A stretch of 64,000 nucleotides of DNA, taken from positions 2,852,001 to 2,916,000 of the forward strand of contig OZ271919.1 in NCBI GenBank assembly GCA_965602035.1, written 5' to 3'. The notes beneath the pieces were generated by a model. The model ran no database searches. It saw only the letters and a list, made by a program, of their open reading frames with translations, and had not been told where the DNA came from. The DNA comes from Natronospirillum sp965602035. GTDB taxonomy: Bacteria; Pseudomonadota; Gammaproteobacteria; Pseudomonadales; Natronospirillaceae. Both the position numbers and the translations under genes were made by a program. Positions 52,076-61,002 of the stretch are shown here, piece after piece (the first letter of the stretch is position 1; each line of letters opens with the position of its first letter).

Positions 52076-52109
52076 GGCCCCGGCGTCGAGGACTCCGGGG
52101 CCTTTTTTT
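52076..52109 (+). terminator. Rho-independent terminator after the TPP enzyme
   Basis: An 8-bp GC stem (52076-52083 with 52095-52102), 11-base loop and seven T directly after. It ends the operon running from about 45.9 kb; the dienelactone hydrolase gene follows 16 bp later with its own Shine-Dalgarno, so some read-through is possible. Confidence 0.85.
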
Positions 52110-52124
52110 GCGGAGGAAACAGTT

Positions 52125-52805
52125 ATGAGCCAAGGCAAAATGATTCAGTTCGAGGGCGCCGGCAACACATTGGGTGGGTATCTGGCCACACCCGGCCAGA
52201 CACCGGCGCCGGGAGTTGTCGTGATTCATGAGAATCAGGGGCTCACCGACCACATCAAAACGGTGGCTGACCGGTTGGCGGACGCGGGGTTCGCGGCACT
52301 CGCCGTGGACGCTTTGTCACCTCAGGGTGGCTCACCGGCAGACAAGGATGAGGCCATTGAGCGTATCAAGGGCCTGTCCGACGATGAAGTGGTTGCTACC
52401 TTTTCCGCCGGTGTCGATTATCTGCGCCAACTGAGCGACTGCACCGGCAAAGTAGCGACGGTCGGTTTCTGTTGGGGTGGCCGCGTGTCCGGGCTGGTTG
52501 CTTCAGCGCATGACAATCTGTCTGGCGCCGTTATTTACTACGGCAAGTCACCGTCAGCCGACGATGTGAAGACGATTCAATGCCCGTTGTTGATGCATTA
52601 CGGAGCAGACGACAAGAACGTGAACCCGACGGTTCCGGACTTTGAAGAAGCCCTGAAGGCCAATGGCAAGACCTACACCAAGTACGTCTACGAGGGGGCC
52701 GGCCATGCGTTCAATAACGACACTCGCGAAGATCGATATCACGGGCCGTCCGCAGCATTGAGCTGGGACCGTACAGTAGCCTTTCTGCGTGATGCGTTAG
52801 TCTGA
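52125..52805 (+). CDS. Dienelactone hydrolase family protein
   Basis: A 226-residue alpha/beta hydrolase with the dienelactone hydrolase triad: Cys116 (VGFCWGGR), Asp162 or 163 (GADDKN) and His194 (GAGHAFNN). This enzyme class opens lactones such as dienelactone in the cytoplasm, a step of modified ortho-cleavage pathways. GGAGG precedes the start. It lies after a terminator and before a bidirectional terminator, so it may be a single-gene unit. The exact lactone or ester is unknown. Confidence 0.9.
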   Translation: MSQGKMIQFEGAGNTLGGYLATPGQTPAPGVVVIHENQGLTDHIKTVADRLADAGFAALAVDALSPQGGSPADKDEAIERIKGLSDDEVVATFSAGVDYLRQLSDCTGKVATVGFCWGGRVSGLVASAHDNLSGAVIYYGKSPSADDVKTIQCPLLMHYGADDKNVNPTVPDFEEALKANGKTYTKYVYEGAGHAFNNDTREDRYHGPSAALSWDRTVAFLRDALV

Positions 52806-52867
52806 AAAAAGCCGTTCCAGTCGGGCGGTGTTACAGATAGTCGTTGTCGTATCGTATGTTCAGTCAT

Positions 52868-52897
52868 AAAAAAACCCGGGCATTGCCCGGGTTTTTT
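52868..52897. terminator. Bidirectional terminator between convergent genes
   Basis: A perfect 9-bp stem (52873-52881 with 52885-52893) with a 3-base loop, an A-run before and a T-run after. It would end both the rightward dienelactone hydrolase gene and the leftward tctC gene. Confidence 0.85.
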
Positions 52898-52917
52898 GTG
52901 GTTGCAACCGGCTTGGT

Positions 52918-53934
52918 TTATTCCGCTTCGCGGAATGCCTCAATGGCTGCATCCGGCGCGTCGAGCGTTTCCATGAACAGCTCTTCGATTTCTTCCGGAC
53001 CTGAGAAGGACAGTTCTTCGCCCATCTGATTCAGTTCACGGATGTAGGCCGGATCATTCATGGTGTCTTCGAATGCCTGACGCAGTTGAGCCAGAACGTC
53101 GTCCGGCGTATTCGGGACCGTAACAAACGGACGACCCGCTACCAGTGGTGCGGCCAGTACGCTCGCGAGGGAACGCATGTCACCCTGGAGGTGGTCGCGA
53201 ACGTCGTCATACTGCGCGAGTTCCGGATGGTTGCCCAGCTTGGCGATAATGGTCAGGTCTTCGTCGACAACCACAGACTTGTTGCCCGGGTATGTGCCGT
53301 TCCAGCCCTGAGTTTCACCACGCAGGATCGACAGAATCTGGTCACCTGTGCCTTCGTAGCCGGTAACGATATCCACCGGATAGCCGGCTGCCTTGAGCAG
53401 ATCAACCATCTGTGCTGAACCCGCACCAGGACCGCTGACGGCGAACAGGAAGGTGCCGTCGTAGTTCTCGAGCTCTTCCAGGTTGGTAACCGGAGAGTCC
53501 GGTGCGCCGGCCCAGATACGGTTGTCACTAACCGGGCTGCCCAATACAGGGATTTCGCGTACATCATAACGTACACCTTGAGTGCCAATCCGCTGTGCGA
53601 GAGCGATCTCACGAGCAGCGATCAGAATCTCGGTACCGTCATTGGGTGCCTGGTTGGCTATATAGTTGGCAGCTACCACGCCGCCCGCACCCGGGCGATT
53701 AACTGCCCGTACGTCCGGGTTACCCGGCAGGTGCTTGCCCAGGTGGCGAGCGACCAGTCGACCGTGAGAGTCGTAACCACCGCCAGCTGTCGAACGAATA
53801 TTGACCGTAACGGTCTTGCCCGCCCAGTAGCCGTCTTCCTGTGCCAGCGCTCCTGTAGAAAGAGTCATCGCCGCGGCCATGGCAAGGGCGCCAATGCTTC
53901 CCGCAGTGACTAGCTTTTTCGAAAGGCTTTTCAT
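52918..53934 (-). CDS. tctC: TctC-type TTT substrate-binding protein (subclass I)
   Basis: A 338-residue periplasmic binding protein. The signal peptide is MKSLSKKLVTAGSIGALAMAAAMTLSTGALA. TctC signatures are GGGYD, LPGNPDV and NRPGAGG, with the TEILIAAREIALAQRI segment shared with the TctC at 1987. I place the start at the ATG at 53934, which follows GAGGTG at good spacing, rather than at the GTG at 53943. It lies 191 bp downstream of tctB on the same strand, so with tctA and tctB it gives a complete transporter, but in the order A-B-C instead of the usual C-B-A. Ligand unknown; by class resemblance it may be shared with the orphan TctC at 1987. Confidence 0.9.
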   Translation of the reverse strand: MKSLSKKLVTAGSIGALAMAAAMTLSTGALAQEDGYWAGKTVTVNIRSTAGGGYDSHGRLVARHLGKHLPGNPDVRAVNRPGAGGVVAANYIANQAPNDGTEILIAAREIALAQRIGTQGVRYDVREIPVLGSPVSDNRIWAGAPDSPVTNLEELENYDGTFLFAVSGPGAGSAQMVDLLKAAGYPVDIVTGYEGTGDQILSILRGETQGWNGTYPGNKSVVVDEDLTIIAKLGNHPELAQYDDVRDHLQGDMRSLASVLAAPLVAGRPFVTVPNTPDDVLAQLRQAFEDTMNDPAYIRELNQMGEELSFSGPEEIEELFMETLDAPDAAIEAFREAE

Positions 53935-54125
53935 TGTTGTCACCTCATTATTGCTGTCTTTGGGTGTCGTACATTTCAGCGCTGTGCGCTAATTAAGACG
54001 CTGCGCCCGGCCAGTTGGCCAGTTACAGCGTTCCTGTTCAGGCAGCCTCGGGGGTACTCACCGTGCTGCCGTCATCCGACAGCCCGGTCGCCAATGCGCC
54101 GGGCCATCGAAATTCGGTCAAGCCG

Positions 54126-54656
54126 TTACCAGAGCCCCAGCGCTGCGATCAATATACCGCGCGGGAATGGCAGGTTGAGCAGATCGTTGAATACGAACCA
54201 CACGATAATCCAGGTGCCGGCCGCCATGGCGGCGCTGAGCCACCACTTTTCGCCGTACCTCAGCGTGTATAGCCCGACCATAAGCGGAAGGGTCACGTAG
54301 AAACCGATCAGGTACAGCAGCACGAGCATACCCGTTAACCAACCGAACTGCTCAGCGGCTGCTATTCTGCCTTCCCGGGTCTCTTCCTCTTCCATCATCT
54401 CGAAGTCAACGGCACCGGCGACATCCTTGGACACCGTCTCCACGGTGTGACCGGCCTGGATCTGCTTGTTCGTGACCCAGCAGATCCGGACTTCCTTGAT
54501 TAACTGGAGTAGGGACATTACTGCACCAACACCCCCGATAATCATCGGAAACAGGCCAGCCTGGCTGGGCACGTCGACGCCGAAGGAGAACACGAACGTA
54601 AAAAGAGCCAGCATTATCACCGTCATGGATGATTTTTTGAGCAACAGACTAATCAT
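54126..54656 (-). CDS. tctB: TctB-type small membrane subunit of the TTT transporter
   Basis: A 176-residue protein with about four membrane helices and a hydrophilic central region (EMMEEEETREGRIA). This is the size and layout of TctB subunits, which are poorly conserved in sequence. Identification rests largely on its position: its start overlaps the stop of tctA by four bases, and it is followed by tctC. It would be the small membrane partner of TctA for an organic anion. Confidence 0.85.
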   Translation of the reverse strand: MISLLLKKSSMTVIMLALFTFVFSFGVDVPSQAGLFPMIIGGVGAVMSLLQLIKEVRICWVTNKQIQAGHTVETVSKDVAGAVDFEMMEEEETREGRIAAAEQFGWLTGMLVLLYLIGFYVTLPLMVGLYTLRYGEKWWLSAAMAAGTWIIVWFVFNDLLNLPFPRGILIAALGLW

Positions 54657-56176
54657 TGTTCATCTCCAGCGGCTTTGATCGGTTTGTTATCACGCGGGTC
54701 CACAGGCCCTTTGATCAGTTTCATGATCGGCGGATAGAGCACGATAGCGAGAATACAGGCGCCGATAATCAGCACGCCCGGTCTCAGCAGGAATCCGAAC
54801 TCGTAGACCTGGTAAGAGGTCCAGAGGAAACGCTCTGCAAGCGGGCCAAGCACCAGGCCGATCAGTACCGGCGGACGCGGCCAGCTGGCCATACGCATGA
54901 AATAGCCGATAAAGCCGAACACGACCATAACCAGTACGTCTTCCAGACGGGCGGAGTGCGCAAAGCTACCCATCGCCGCCATGGCCAGTACCGATGGCAC
55001 GAGAACAGACGGACGTAACTGCGTTGCCATAGCCAACTGCTTGGTGAAGAGCAGGCAGACAATGGTCGTCAGTATGGAACCGATAATCAGCAGCCAGATA
55101 ATCGAGAAGGTGATATCCAGTTGTGTCGTCAGAATTTCGCGTCCCGGGGTAATACCCACGATTACCAGGCCGCCGAAGATCAACGCCAGCGTACTGCTGC
55201 CGGGAATACCGAAGGCCAGAGTAGGGATAAGCGAACCACCTTCTTTCGCGTTGGTGGACGCGTCTACGGCAATAACACCACGCACGTCGCCCTTGCCGAA
55301 GGTCTCGCGCGCCCCTTTACAGGTCTGCAGCGCGTGCCCGTAGGCAAACCAGTCTGCCACCGATGAGCCGAGACCCGGGATAATGCCGACCCAGACACCC
55401 ACCAGACTGCTCCGGATAATCAGCCACCAGTTGCTGAATGCATCCTTGATTCCCTGAATACGGCCTTCTTTCAGGTCGAGCAGCGGCACCGTGGAAATGG
55501 AGCCCCCGCGCGCTGCCAGTGATACCAGCTCCGGTATGGCGAACAGGCCGATGGTGAGCGGTACCAGTCCAATGCCGTCAAACAGGTAAAGAACATCGAA
55601 GGTAAAGCGGGTCACACCGGTCTGGTTCTGGATGCCGATCAGGGCAATGGCAAAGCCAAGCGCCCCGGCCGCAATACCCTTGGCGGGTTCGCGTCCGCTG
55701 AGCGTGCCCACCATGATGACGCCCATCATGACCAGCATGAAGAATTCCGGCGGCCCGAGTATCAGCACCAGAGGACGCATCAGCGGAATGGCGGCGAGAA
55801 GGAAGATCGCGCCGAAGACACCACCAATGGCGGATGCGGTAAAGGCCGCAGCCAGAGCCCGGGCGGCTTCCCCGTTCTTGGCCATGGGGTAGCCGTCCAT
55901 AATGGTGGCCTGCGAACCGCCACCACCGGGGACGGCGAACAGAATCGCCGTAATGGAGTTTGCCGTGTTGCTCACCGCCCAGACACTGACGATGAGAGCA
56001 ACGGCTTCAAAACGGTCGAGAACAAATGCGAACGGCAACAGCAACGCAATGGCTGTTTTACTGCCGACACCGGGCATGGCGACAAGCGTGGAACTGATCA
56101 CAATACCGATCAGCATGAGCCCAAACGCTTTCCATTGCATGATGCCAACAAGGCCGTCAATCGCGGCTTCAAACAT
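54653..56176 (-). CDS. tctA: TctA-type large membrane subunit of the TTT transporter
   Basis: About 507 residues with some 11-12 membrane helices. The conserved TctA elements LVAMPGVGSKTAIALLLP, ILFAVPGGGGSQATIMDGYPMA and GIIPGLGSSVADWFAYGHA are present. GGAGGGT supports the ATG at 56176; a longer start at 56248 is not needed for the fold. The second half repeats the PGLG-type motif, as expected for the internal duplication of the family. With the overlapping tctB it forms the only complete TTT permease in the window, and may serve several orphan TctC proteins. Confidence 0.92.
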   Translation of the reverse strand: MFEAAIDGLVGIMQWKAFGLMLIGIVISSTLVAMPGVGSKTAIALLLPFAFVLDRFEAVALIVSVWAVSNTANSITAILFAVPGGGGSQATIMDGYPMAKNGEAARALAAAFTASAIGGVFGAIFLLAAIPLMRPLVLILGPPEFFMLVMMGVIMVGTLSGREPAKGIAAGALGFAIALIGIQNQTGVTRFTFDVLYLFDGIGLVPLTIGLFAIPELVSLAARGGSISTVPLLDLKEGRIQGIKDAFSNWWLIIRSSLVGVWVGIIPGLGSSVADWFAYGHALQTCKGARETFGKGDVRGVIAVDASTNAKEGGSLIPTLAFGIPGSSTLALIFGGLVIVGITPGREILTTQLDITFSIIWLLIIGSILTTIVCLLFTKQLAMATQLRPSVLVPSVLAMAAMGSFAHSARLEDVLVMVVFGFIGYFMRMASWPRPPVLIGLVLGPLAERFLWTSYQVYEFGFLLRPGVLIIGACILAIVLYPPIMKLIKGPVDPRDNKPIKAAGDEQ

Positions 56177-56475
56177 GTTGTCGTACCCTCCGAATTTCCC
56201 GCGGGAGCCTTCCCGGAGAACGAGCCGGGCAGTCAGGCTGACCGGCATTCAATGTGTTTTTGTCGAGACCAGGTTTTCCACAATTGCACGCACGCCAAAA
56301 CGCCCGTGTGATACTCTCAGGTATCACGCAGGCAGACGTACGCACCCTATGGAAACCTGTGTTCCCTGTGCGTTTTTTAACTCAGGCGGTACTTGTCCCT
56401 GGAGGCAGTGGCAGGTGTGGCCGCTATTATTCTTTTCCCTGAAAACCACCCTGCCGCAGTCTGTGCGTAGGCCGT

Positions 56476-57063
56476 TCAGTCGGCCGGCGGTACCCACAGA
56501 TCCTCGAACCCTTCAGCGGGCTCGAGCTGATCGAACCAGTCGAAGCCAATGGCTTTCACCATCCGGCTGTTGATCACAACAACACGGGCTTCCTGGTCGG
56601 TAGTATTGAAACGCTTGTGTGCGCAGTAGGGGGGTACGTAAATGAAGTCGCCCGGGCCCCACTCGTATTTCTTCGGTGTGGTTTCCCACTCCCAGACAAA
56701 CGCTTCTTCACAACGGAATTTCACATCGTAGTGCAGGTCGTAGCCATGGCCTTCGATAACAAAGGCGATTTCTTCCGTCAGGTGCCGGCTGGTACCGGTA
56801 GCCTTCTGGGCCTCAATGAACTGCATGTAGATATCAATGGCGCATTCCTTGGTGTTCATGCCCTCATTGATAATGTGCTTGATCAGGCCGTCCGGAGTGC
56901 GCTCCATCGGCATTTCGTCGTGCTTCACGACGTTTTTCCGCTCCTGGTATTCCTTGCGGAAATGTTTGGACGCTTCCAGGGCTTCCTTGTAGAAATCAGC
57001 CGATGCGCTGGAGCGTGAACGCTGCCGTTCGACTTCTGAAACAAACGGGATATCAGTACTCAT
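56476..57063 (-). CDS. Small cupin-domain protein, type C paralogue
   Basis: A 195-residue cupin, paralogous to 4403-4993 (shared ERKNVVKHDEMPMERTPDGLIKHIINEGMNT-type region). The metal motif differs: motif 1 reads TSRHLTEEIAFVIEGHG, with one clear His plus Glu, and motif 2 has PPYCAHKRFN. Metal binding could thus be weaker or use other residues than in the first copy (KHRHLAEE...HQHFN). GAGAGGA precedes the start. It lies 57 bp downstream of the type A paralogue on the same strand. A type B partner is missing here. Function unknown. Confidence 0.82.
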   Translation of the reverse strand: MSTDIPFVSEVERQRSRSSASADFYKEALEASKHFRKEYQERKNVVKHDEMPMERTPDGLIKHIINEGMNTKECAIDIYMQFIEAQKATGTSRHLTEEIAFVIEGHGYDLHYDVKFRCEEAFVWEWETTPKKYEWGPGDFIYVPPYCAHKRFNTTDQEARVVVINSRMVKAIGFDWFDQLEPAEGFEDLWVPPAD

Positions 57064-57120
57064 ATAATCTGGTCCTCTCTACACTTGTCTTTATCGTGTC
57101 GCTTATTAGTGACAGCGTTC

Positions 57121-57687
57121 TTACAGCGATGCGGGCGGCTGATAGTTTTCCTGGCCCGGCGCCGGCTCTGTGGGCGGAAATTCGACCACTTCCTGGAAAA
57201 TCAGGTGCATGAACAGGAACATCGGCTTGGCCTTCATGATCAGGCAGATCGTTTCATCGTCCGGATCATCGGAAAAGTGCTGGTGCACACAACCGTTCTC
57301 AACGATCAGTGCGTCGCCGGCTTCCCAGTCAATACGGCGACCGTCGTGTACGTCGTGGCCCTTGCCCTTGAGGCAGAAGAACACCGCGCTGTTCATGTGG
57401 CCGTGGCGTTGACCGTAACCACCGGGAGCGAAGGCATCCACGTGCGTTTCGATCGTCTGCGCAACTTTTGCTGCCTGCGGGTTGATTACTTTTTTGCCGA
57501 AGTTCTGCGGGCCGCCTTTCCACTTCAGGTCCTGCGTCGGGTAGACGCGCGGCTGATCAAACAGTTCCTGCTTGAGCTTGCCATAGGTACCTTCAAGTGC
57601 GCGGACAAAGGTGCGCTTCTTGGTCCAGCGCTCCCAGGTTACGCCGCCCTGTTCGGTTGCTTGGTTCTGTTCGGTGGTTTCAGTCAT
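57121..57687 (-). CDS. Small cupin-domain protein, type A paralogue
   Basis: About 188 residues, very close to the type A cupin at 3086 (GVTWERWTKKRTFVRALEG, QELFDQPRVYPTQDL). Motif 1 RHGHMNSAVFF again has Ser where the Glu ligand should be, and motif 2 is ENGCVHQHFSDD. AAGGTG supports the ATG at 57687 over a TTG at 57705. A predicted operator (57827-57863) and a CGTTATATAACG palindrome (57718-57729) lie upstream. It is the first gene of a leftward pair with the type C paralogue. The conserved Glu loss in both copies suggests a distinct activity or partner role. Confidence 0.85.
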   Translation of the reverse strand: MTETTEQNQATEQGGVTWERWTKKRTFVRALEGTYGKLKQELFDQPRVYPTQDLKWKGGPQNFGKKVINPQAAKVAQTIETHVDAFAPGGYGQRHGHMNSAVFFCLKGKGHDVHDGRRIDWEAGDALIVENGCVHQHFSDDPDDETICLIMKAKPMFLFMHLIFQEVVEFPPTEPAPGQENYQPPASL

Positions 57688-57826
57688 AGTCACCTTCTCT
57701 GACAATCGGTTATTTAGCGTTATATAACGGAAGCTTCCACGACCCGGGCTTTGTTCAGCGCCTCAGCCCCGGTTTATTGCCCGGCTGCTATAGGTTGTGG
57801 TGGTCCATCCACTTCCAGACCGCAAT

Positions 57827-57863
57827 GTTCCCTTTAACGGTACAATGTTCCCTATGTGGGAAC
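57827..57863 (-). promoter_or_regulatory. Predicted operator, GGAAC/GTTCC type (site 6)
   Basis: GTTCC-CTTTAAC-GGTAC-AAT-GTTCC-CTATGTG-GGAAC: four half-sites with 7-3-7 spacing, the best example in the window. It lies about 140-180 bp upstream of the leftward cupin pair at 57687 and just downstream of the EutA copy 2 stop. Confidence 0.7.
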
Positions 57864-57882
57864 AATGATAATGTAATTCTCT

Positions 57883-59508
57883 TTACGGGTTCAATGCTTC
57901 TTTTTCGTTGTGGTGGATCCGTTCCGGCCGATGTCCGGTCATCGCGTCATTGAATATCAGCGACTTGATGGTGACCGGCATGGTATTCGAGGGTTTCCGT
58001 ACCTTACCTACATCAATGTAGTCGAAATCTGTCAATGTGACACCATCCAGAACAAGAATTTCGTTCTTTATGGACAGATCATCGCGCAGAATGTGTCCCA
58101 ACGTCATGGCAATATCCGCATCCAGCACCACGTAGAGGGGCTTTCCGGTAGCCAGGTAGGCCGACATACCACTCTGTATACCTTCGGCCAGTGCACGAAG
58201 CCGCGGGTACTCGGGAGTGCCCGTCCAGTGCAGCGCCAGCACGACATCATCGGTTTTCGCGTCGAATTCAAACTCTTCCAGGTGTCGCTGAATGGCATTG
58301 CCAAGGTCCGCTGACTTAAACGACTCGGTGAACTCGAACGGTGGCTGCACGACCTGTATGTTGCGTCGCGGCAGCAGCGTCTCCGGCGATGTGACAAAGC
58401 AGGTATTGCCGGAAAGCTGGGTCGTATATTCGGACGCACCCAGTGCGGTGGAGCGAATCCCCTGGCTGTCGGGTAACAGAGTCCACGGTAGTGCTCCGGC
58501 ATCCGCCCGCTCTCTCAGTGCCAGTCCCAGCCGGCGGCCCAGATCACCGAAGTCGCGTTCTTCCCGGTGGTACACAAACTCGGCCACGCCGCCTGAAAAC
58601 ACCATGTGCGTTGCCTTGCGCATCAGTTCCGGGTCGATCGGATCGGTCAGGTAGAGCCGTGAAGCGCGCTCTGACGGCGGGTCGCCGGTCAGCACATCAA
58701 CCAGTGTATCGGCCAGATACGCGGCGACCTGGTCAAGCTGCTCGCCGGTCACGACATCGCCGACCGACCAGTTGAATCCAGCATTCCGGGCATGCGTTTT
58801 GCCAGCCGGGTCCAGGCGGTCAAGCGTACCGTCATCGTTTACAGCCAGTAATCGCCCGCCGATGTGAACGGCCGCTGTCTGCACGACGTCACCGCAGTCA
58901 ATGAGGCTCAGTTTGGTTGTGCCGCCACCGATGTCAATGTTGAGAATAACCGACTGGTCGTCAAATGATTGCCGTGCAGCGCCTGAGCCGTAGGCGGCCA
59001 GACGCGCTTCCATATGGTGCCCGGCCGTCGCGCAGACCAGATCGCCGCACTTCTCTGACAGTATCTGCGCAATCCGGGATGCGTTCTCGCGCCTCAGGGC
59101 TTCGCCCGTGAGAATCACCACCCCGGTATCGATATCTTCCGGGCGGGCGTGCGCGGCGGCGTAAGCATTATCGACCAGGGCACCGAGCGCCCGGTCGTCA
59201 ATCAATGTCTCGCTCTTGTAGGGGGTAAGGCTGACCGGTGATTCGTACATGGTTTCCCGGTCGATCACGATGTAGCGGCTCGACAGTTCTACCGCCTGAC
59301 GCTGCAGGTGAACCCGCGAAAACAGGATCTGGGTGCCGGCCGAACCGATGTCGATACCGACGCTCCAGAGGGTCACGTTGTCCCGTTGCCAGAGCGGATT
59401 ATCCTCTATCGCACCTTCATCGGGGGGCAGGTGATGATCGCCGCCATCCGGCGTATGGGCCGGGTCTATGTGGTAATGGTGCGAATGATGTCCGTGATCA
59501 TCGTGCAT
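57883..59508 (-). CDS. eutA: EutA-type reactivating factor, copy 2, with a His-rich N-terminus
   Basis: A 541-residue EutA-family ASKHA ATPase, paralogous to 12433-13950. The nucleotide loops are VGIDIGSAGTQILFSRV and LNIDIGGGTTKLSLIDCG, with the MVFSGGVAEFVYHR and ALGASEYTTQLSG elements. It differs from copy 1 in an N-terminal extension of about 30 residues rich in His and Asp (MHDDHGHHSHHYHIDPAHT), which could bind a metal. No ethanolamine ammonia-lyase genes are nearby. It is divergent from the type D cupin paralogue, with two predicted operators between. It is presumed to reactivate a cofactor-dependent client in the same pathway. Confidence 0.85.
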   Translation of the reverse strand: MHDDHGHHSHHYHIDPAHTPDGGDHHLPPDEGAIEDNPLWQRDNVTLWSVGIDIGSAGTQILFSRVHLQRQAVELSSRYIVIDRETMYESPVSLTPYKSETLIDDRALGALVDNAYAAAHARPEDIDTGVVILTGEALRRENASRIAQILSEKCGDLVCATAGHHMEARLAAYGSGAARQSFDDQSVILNIDIGGGTTKLSLIDCGDVVQTAAVHIGGRLLAVNDDGTLDRLDPAGKTHARNAGFNWSVGDVVTGEQLDQVAAYLADTLVDVLTGDPPSERASRLYLTDPIDPELMRKATHMVFSGGVAEFVYHREERDFGDLGRRLGLALRERADAGALPWTLLPDSQGIRSTALGASEYTTQLSGNTCFVTSPETLLPRRNIQVVQPPFEFTESFKSADLGNAIQRHLEEFEFDAKTDDVVLALHWTGTPEYPRLRALAEGIQSGMSAYLATGKPLYVVLDADIAMTLGHILRDDLSIKNEILVLDGVTLTDFDYIDVGKVRKPSNTMPVTIKSLIFNDAMTGHRPERIHHNEKEALNP

Positions 59509-59569
59509 TCAGTTCGGGCCTCACTGTTAATTCGGGCAAAAATCATTAAACTGCCCGCATCAATTGGGT

Positions 59570-59594
59570 GGAACGGTGTTCCTTAAACGGCATA
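59570..59594. promoter_or_regulatory. Predicted operator, GGAAC/GTTCC type (site 7)
   Basis: GGAAC-GGT-GTTCC is a perfect 13-base palindrome, followed by TTAAACG and a weak third half-site. It lies 62 bp upstream of EutA copy 2. Confidence 0.6.
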
Positions 59595-59671
59595 CTCCCT
59601 GCTTTCCCGAGCGGTGTCAACCCCGCCTCGGGGCGGCCCCGAGGCTTGACCTGAACAGGCCGGTGTGGGAT

Positions 59672-59696
59672 ATTCCGCATAGAGGACCGCTGTTCC
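59672..59696. promoter_or_regulatory. Predicted operator, GGAAC/GTTCC type (site 8)
   Basis: ATTCC-GCATAGA-GGACC-GCT-GTTCC, three half-sites with the shared spacing. It lies about 95 bp upstream of the type D cupin paralogue and is separate from site 7, so each divergent gene has its own site. Confidence 0.55.
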
Positions 59697-59788
59697 GCAA
59701 TTAACGATAACACGCGATCGGGTTCAGGTGCAGCCGAGGCTGGAACCCCGGAATCAGGTCACTGACGTCAACTGAAGGTGAAGAAGCT

Positions 59789-60913
59789 ATGTCACAGAAA
59801 GACGCAATGGTCTCGGAAGAGACGGCGAAGAAGTTTGCAAAAGAGAAAGAGTCCCCCTACACAAAATGGGTCGCCAGCGAAGGCCTGGACATCATTGACG
59901 GCATCTATGTGAAAGACCTCAACACGGTTGAGCTGAAGCCGTGGGCGCGTCGCGGTGGCAAGGGCGTTTTCATCAACCATGATGCGTCACGTACCACCAA
60001 CGACTGCTACGTCGCTGAGATTCCGGCCGGTGGCAAGTTTGCGCCACAGCGCCAGCTGTTCGAAGAAATGATCATGATTCTGGACGGGCAGGGCTCCACC
60101 ACCGTCTGGAATGACGCCGGTGAGAAAGTGTCTTTCGAGTGGCAGGCCGGTGCGCTGTTTGCTGTGCCACTGAACACCTGGCACCAGCACTTCAACGGGT
60201 CCGGTTCCAAGCCGGCGCGCTATGTGTCTGTAACCAATATGCCGCCGATCATGAACCTGTATGAAGAGCTCGACTTCATTTTCAATACCGAGTACGACTT
60301 CAAATCCCGCTTCAATGGTGAGCCGGATTACTTCGCTCCGAAAGACGAAATGAACGGGCTCCGGCTGGAAACCAACTTCGTTGCCGATGCGGTCAATCTG
60401 CCGCTGGTTGAAGCGAAAGAGCGCGGCGCGGGCGGTGGTCACATCCGCTTCAACCTGGCCAAGAACTCCATGAATGCGCACATTTCCCAGTTCCCTGTCG
60501 GTACCTACAAGAAGGCACACGCACATGGACCGGGTGCGCACGTCATCATTCTCGCCGGTGAAGGCTACTCTCTGATGTGGCCGGAAGGCGAAGAGCCGAA
60601 GCGTTATGACTGGAAACCCGGCACGCTGATCACACCGCCGAATATGTGGTTCCACCAGCACTTCAATACCGGTACGACACCGGCGCGTTACCTGGCCTTC
60701 AAATACGAAGGTGTGGCGTTCCGTAATGCCCAGGGCGTGCCGAAGGCCTGGATCAGCAAGCGGATCGGTGGTCACCAGATCGACTATGCCGACGAAAGCA
60801 GCCTGGTACGCAACATGTTTGCGGAAGCACTGGCCAAGAACGGCCTGGAATCTCAGATGGACGAAAACTACGAGATGGAGAAGGAAACTCTGCCGCCCAA
60901 GCCCGGTGCCTGA
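59789..60913 (+). CDS. Double-cupin protein, type D paralogue
   Basis: A 374-residue bicupin. The N-terminal barrel lacks the His-x-His pair (FAPQRQLFEEMIMILDGQG) but has PLNTWHQHFN. The C-terminal barrel is complete (KKAHAHGPGAHVIILAGEG and PPNMWFHQHFN). It is related to 11130-12350 and has the same asymmetric metal-site layout. GGTGAAG lies before the start. It is divergent from EutA copy 2, and the beta-hydroxyacid dehydrogenase paralogue follows after 89 bp. The repeated linkage of double cupin with EutA argues that they act in one pathway. It is probably a dioxygenase or lyase; substrate unknown. Confidence 0.85.
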   Translation: MSQKDAMVSEETAKKFAKEKESPYTKWVASEGLDIIDGIYVKDLNTVELKPWARRGGKGVFINHDASRTTNDCYVAEIPAGGKFAPQRQLFEEMIMILDGQGSTTVWNDAGEKVSFEWQAGALFAVPLNTWHQHFNGSGSKPARYVSVTNMPPIMNLYEELDFIFNTEYDFKSRFNGEPDYFAPKDEMNGLRLETNFVADAVNLPLVEAKERGAGGGHIRFNLAKNSMNAHISQFPVGTYKKAHAHGPGAHVIILAGEGYSLMWPEGEEPKRYDWKPGTLITPPNMWFHQHFNTGTTPARYLAFKYEGVAFRNAQGVPKAWISKRIGGHQIDYADESSLVRNMFAEALAKNGLESQMDENYEMEKETLPPKPGA

Positions 60914-61002
60914 TCACCTGAGCTTTACTGCCGTGGGTCGCTCTCGGAAGCGGCCCTCGGTGTGTCCCTTCTGAAGTGTTCTGAACCATTGAGGTCAACA
61001 TG

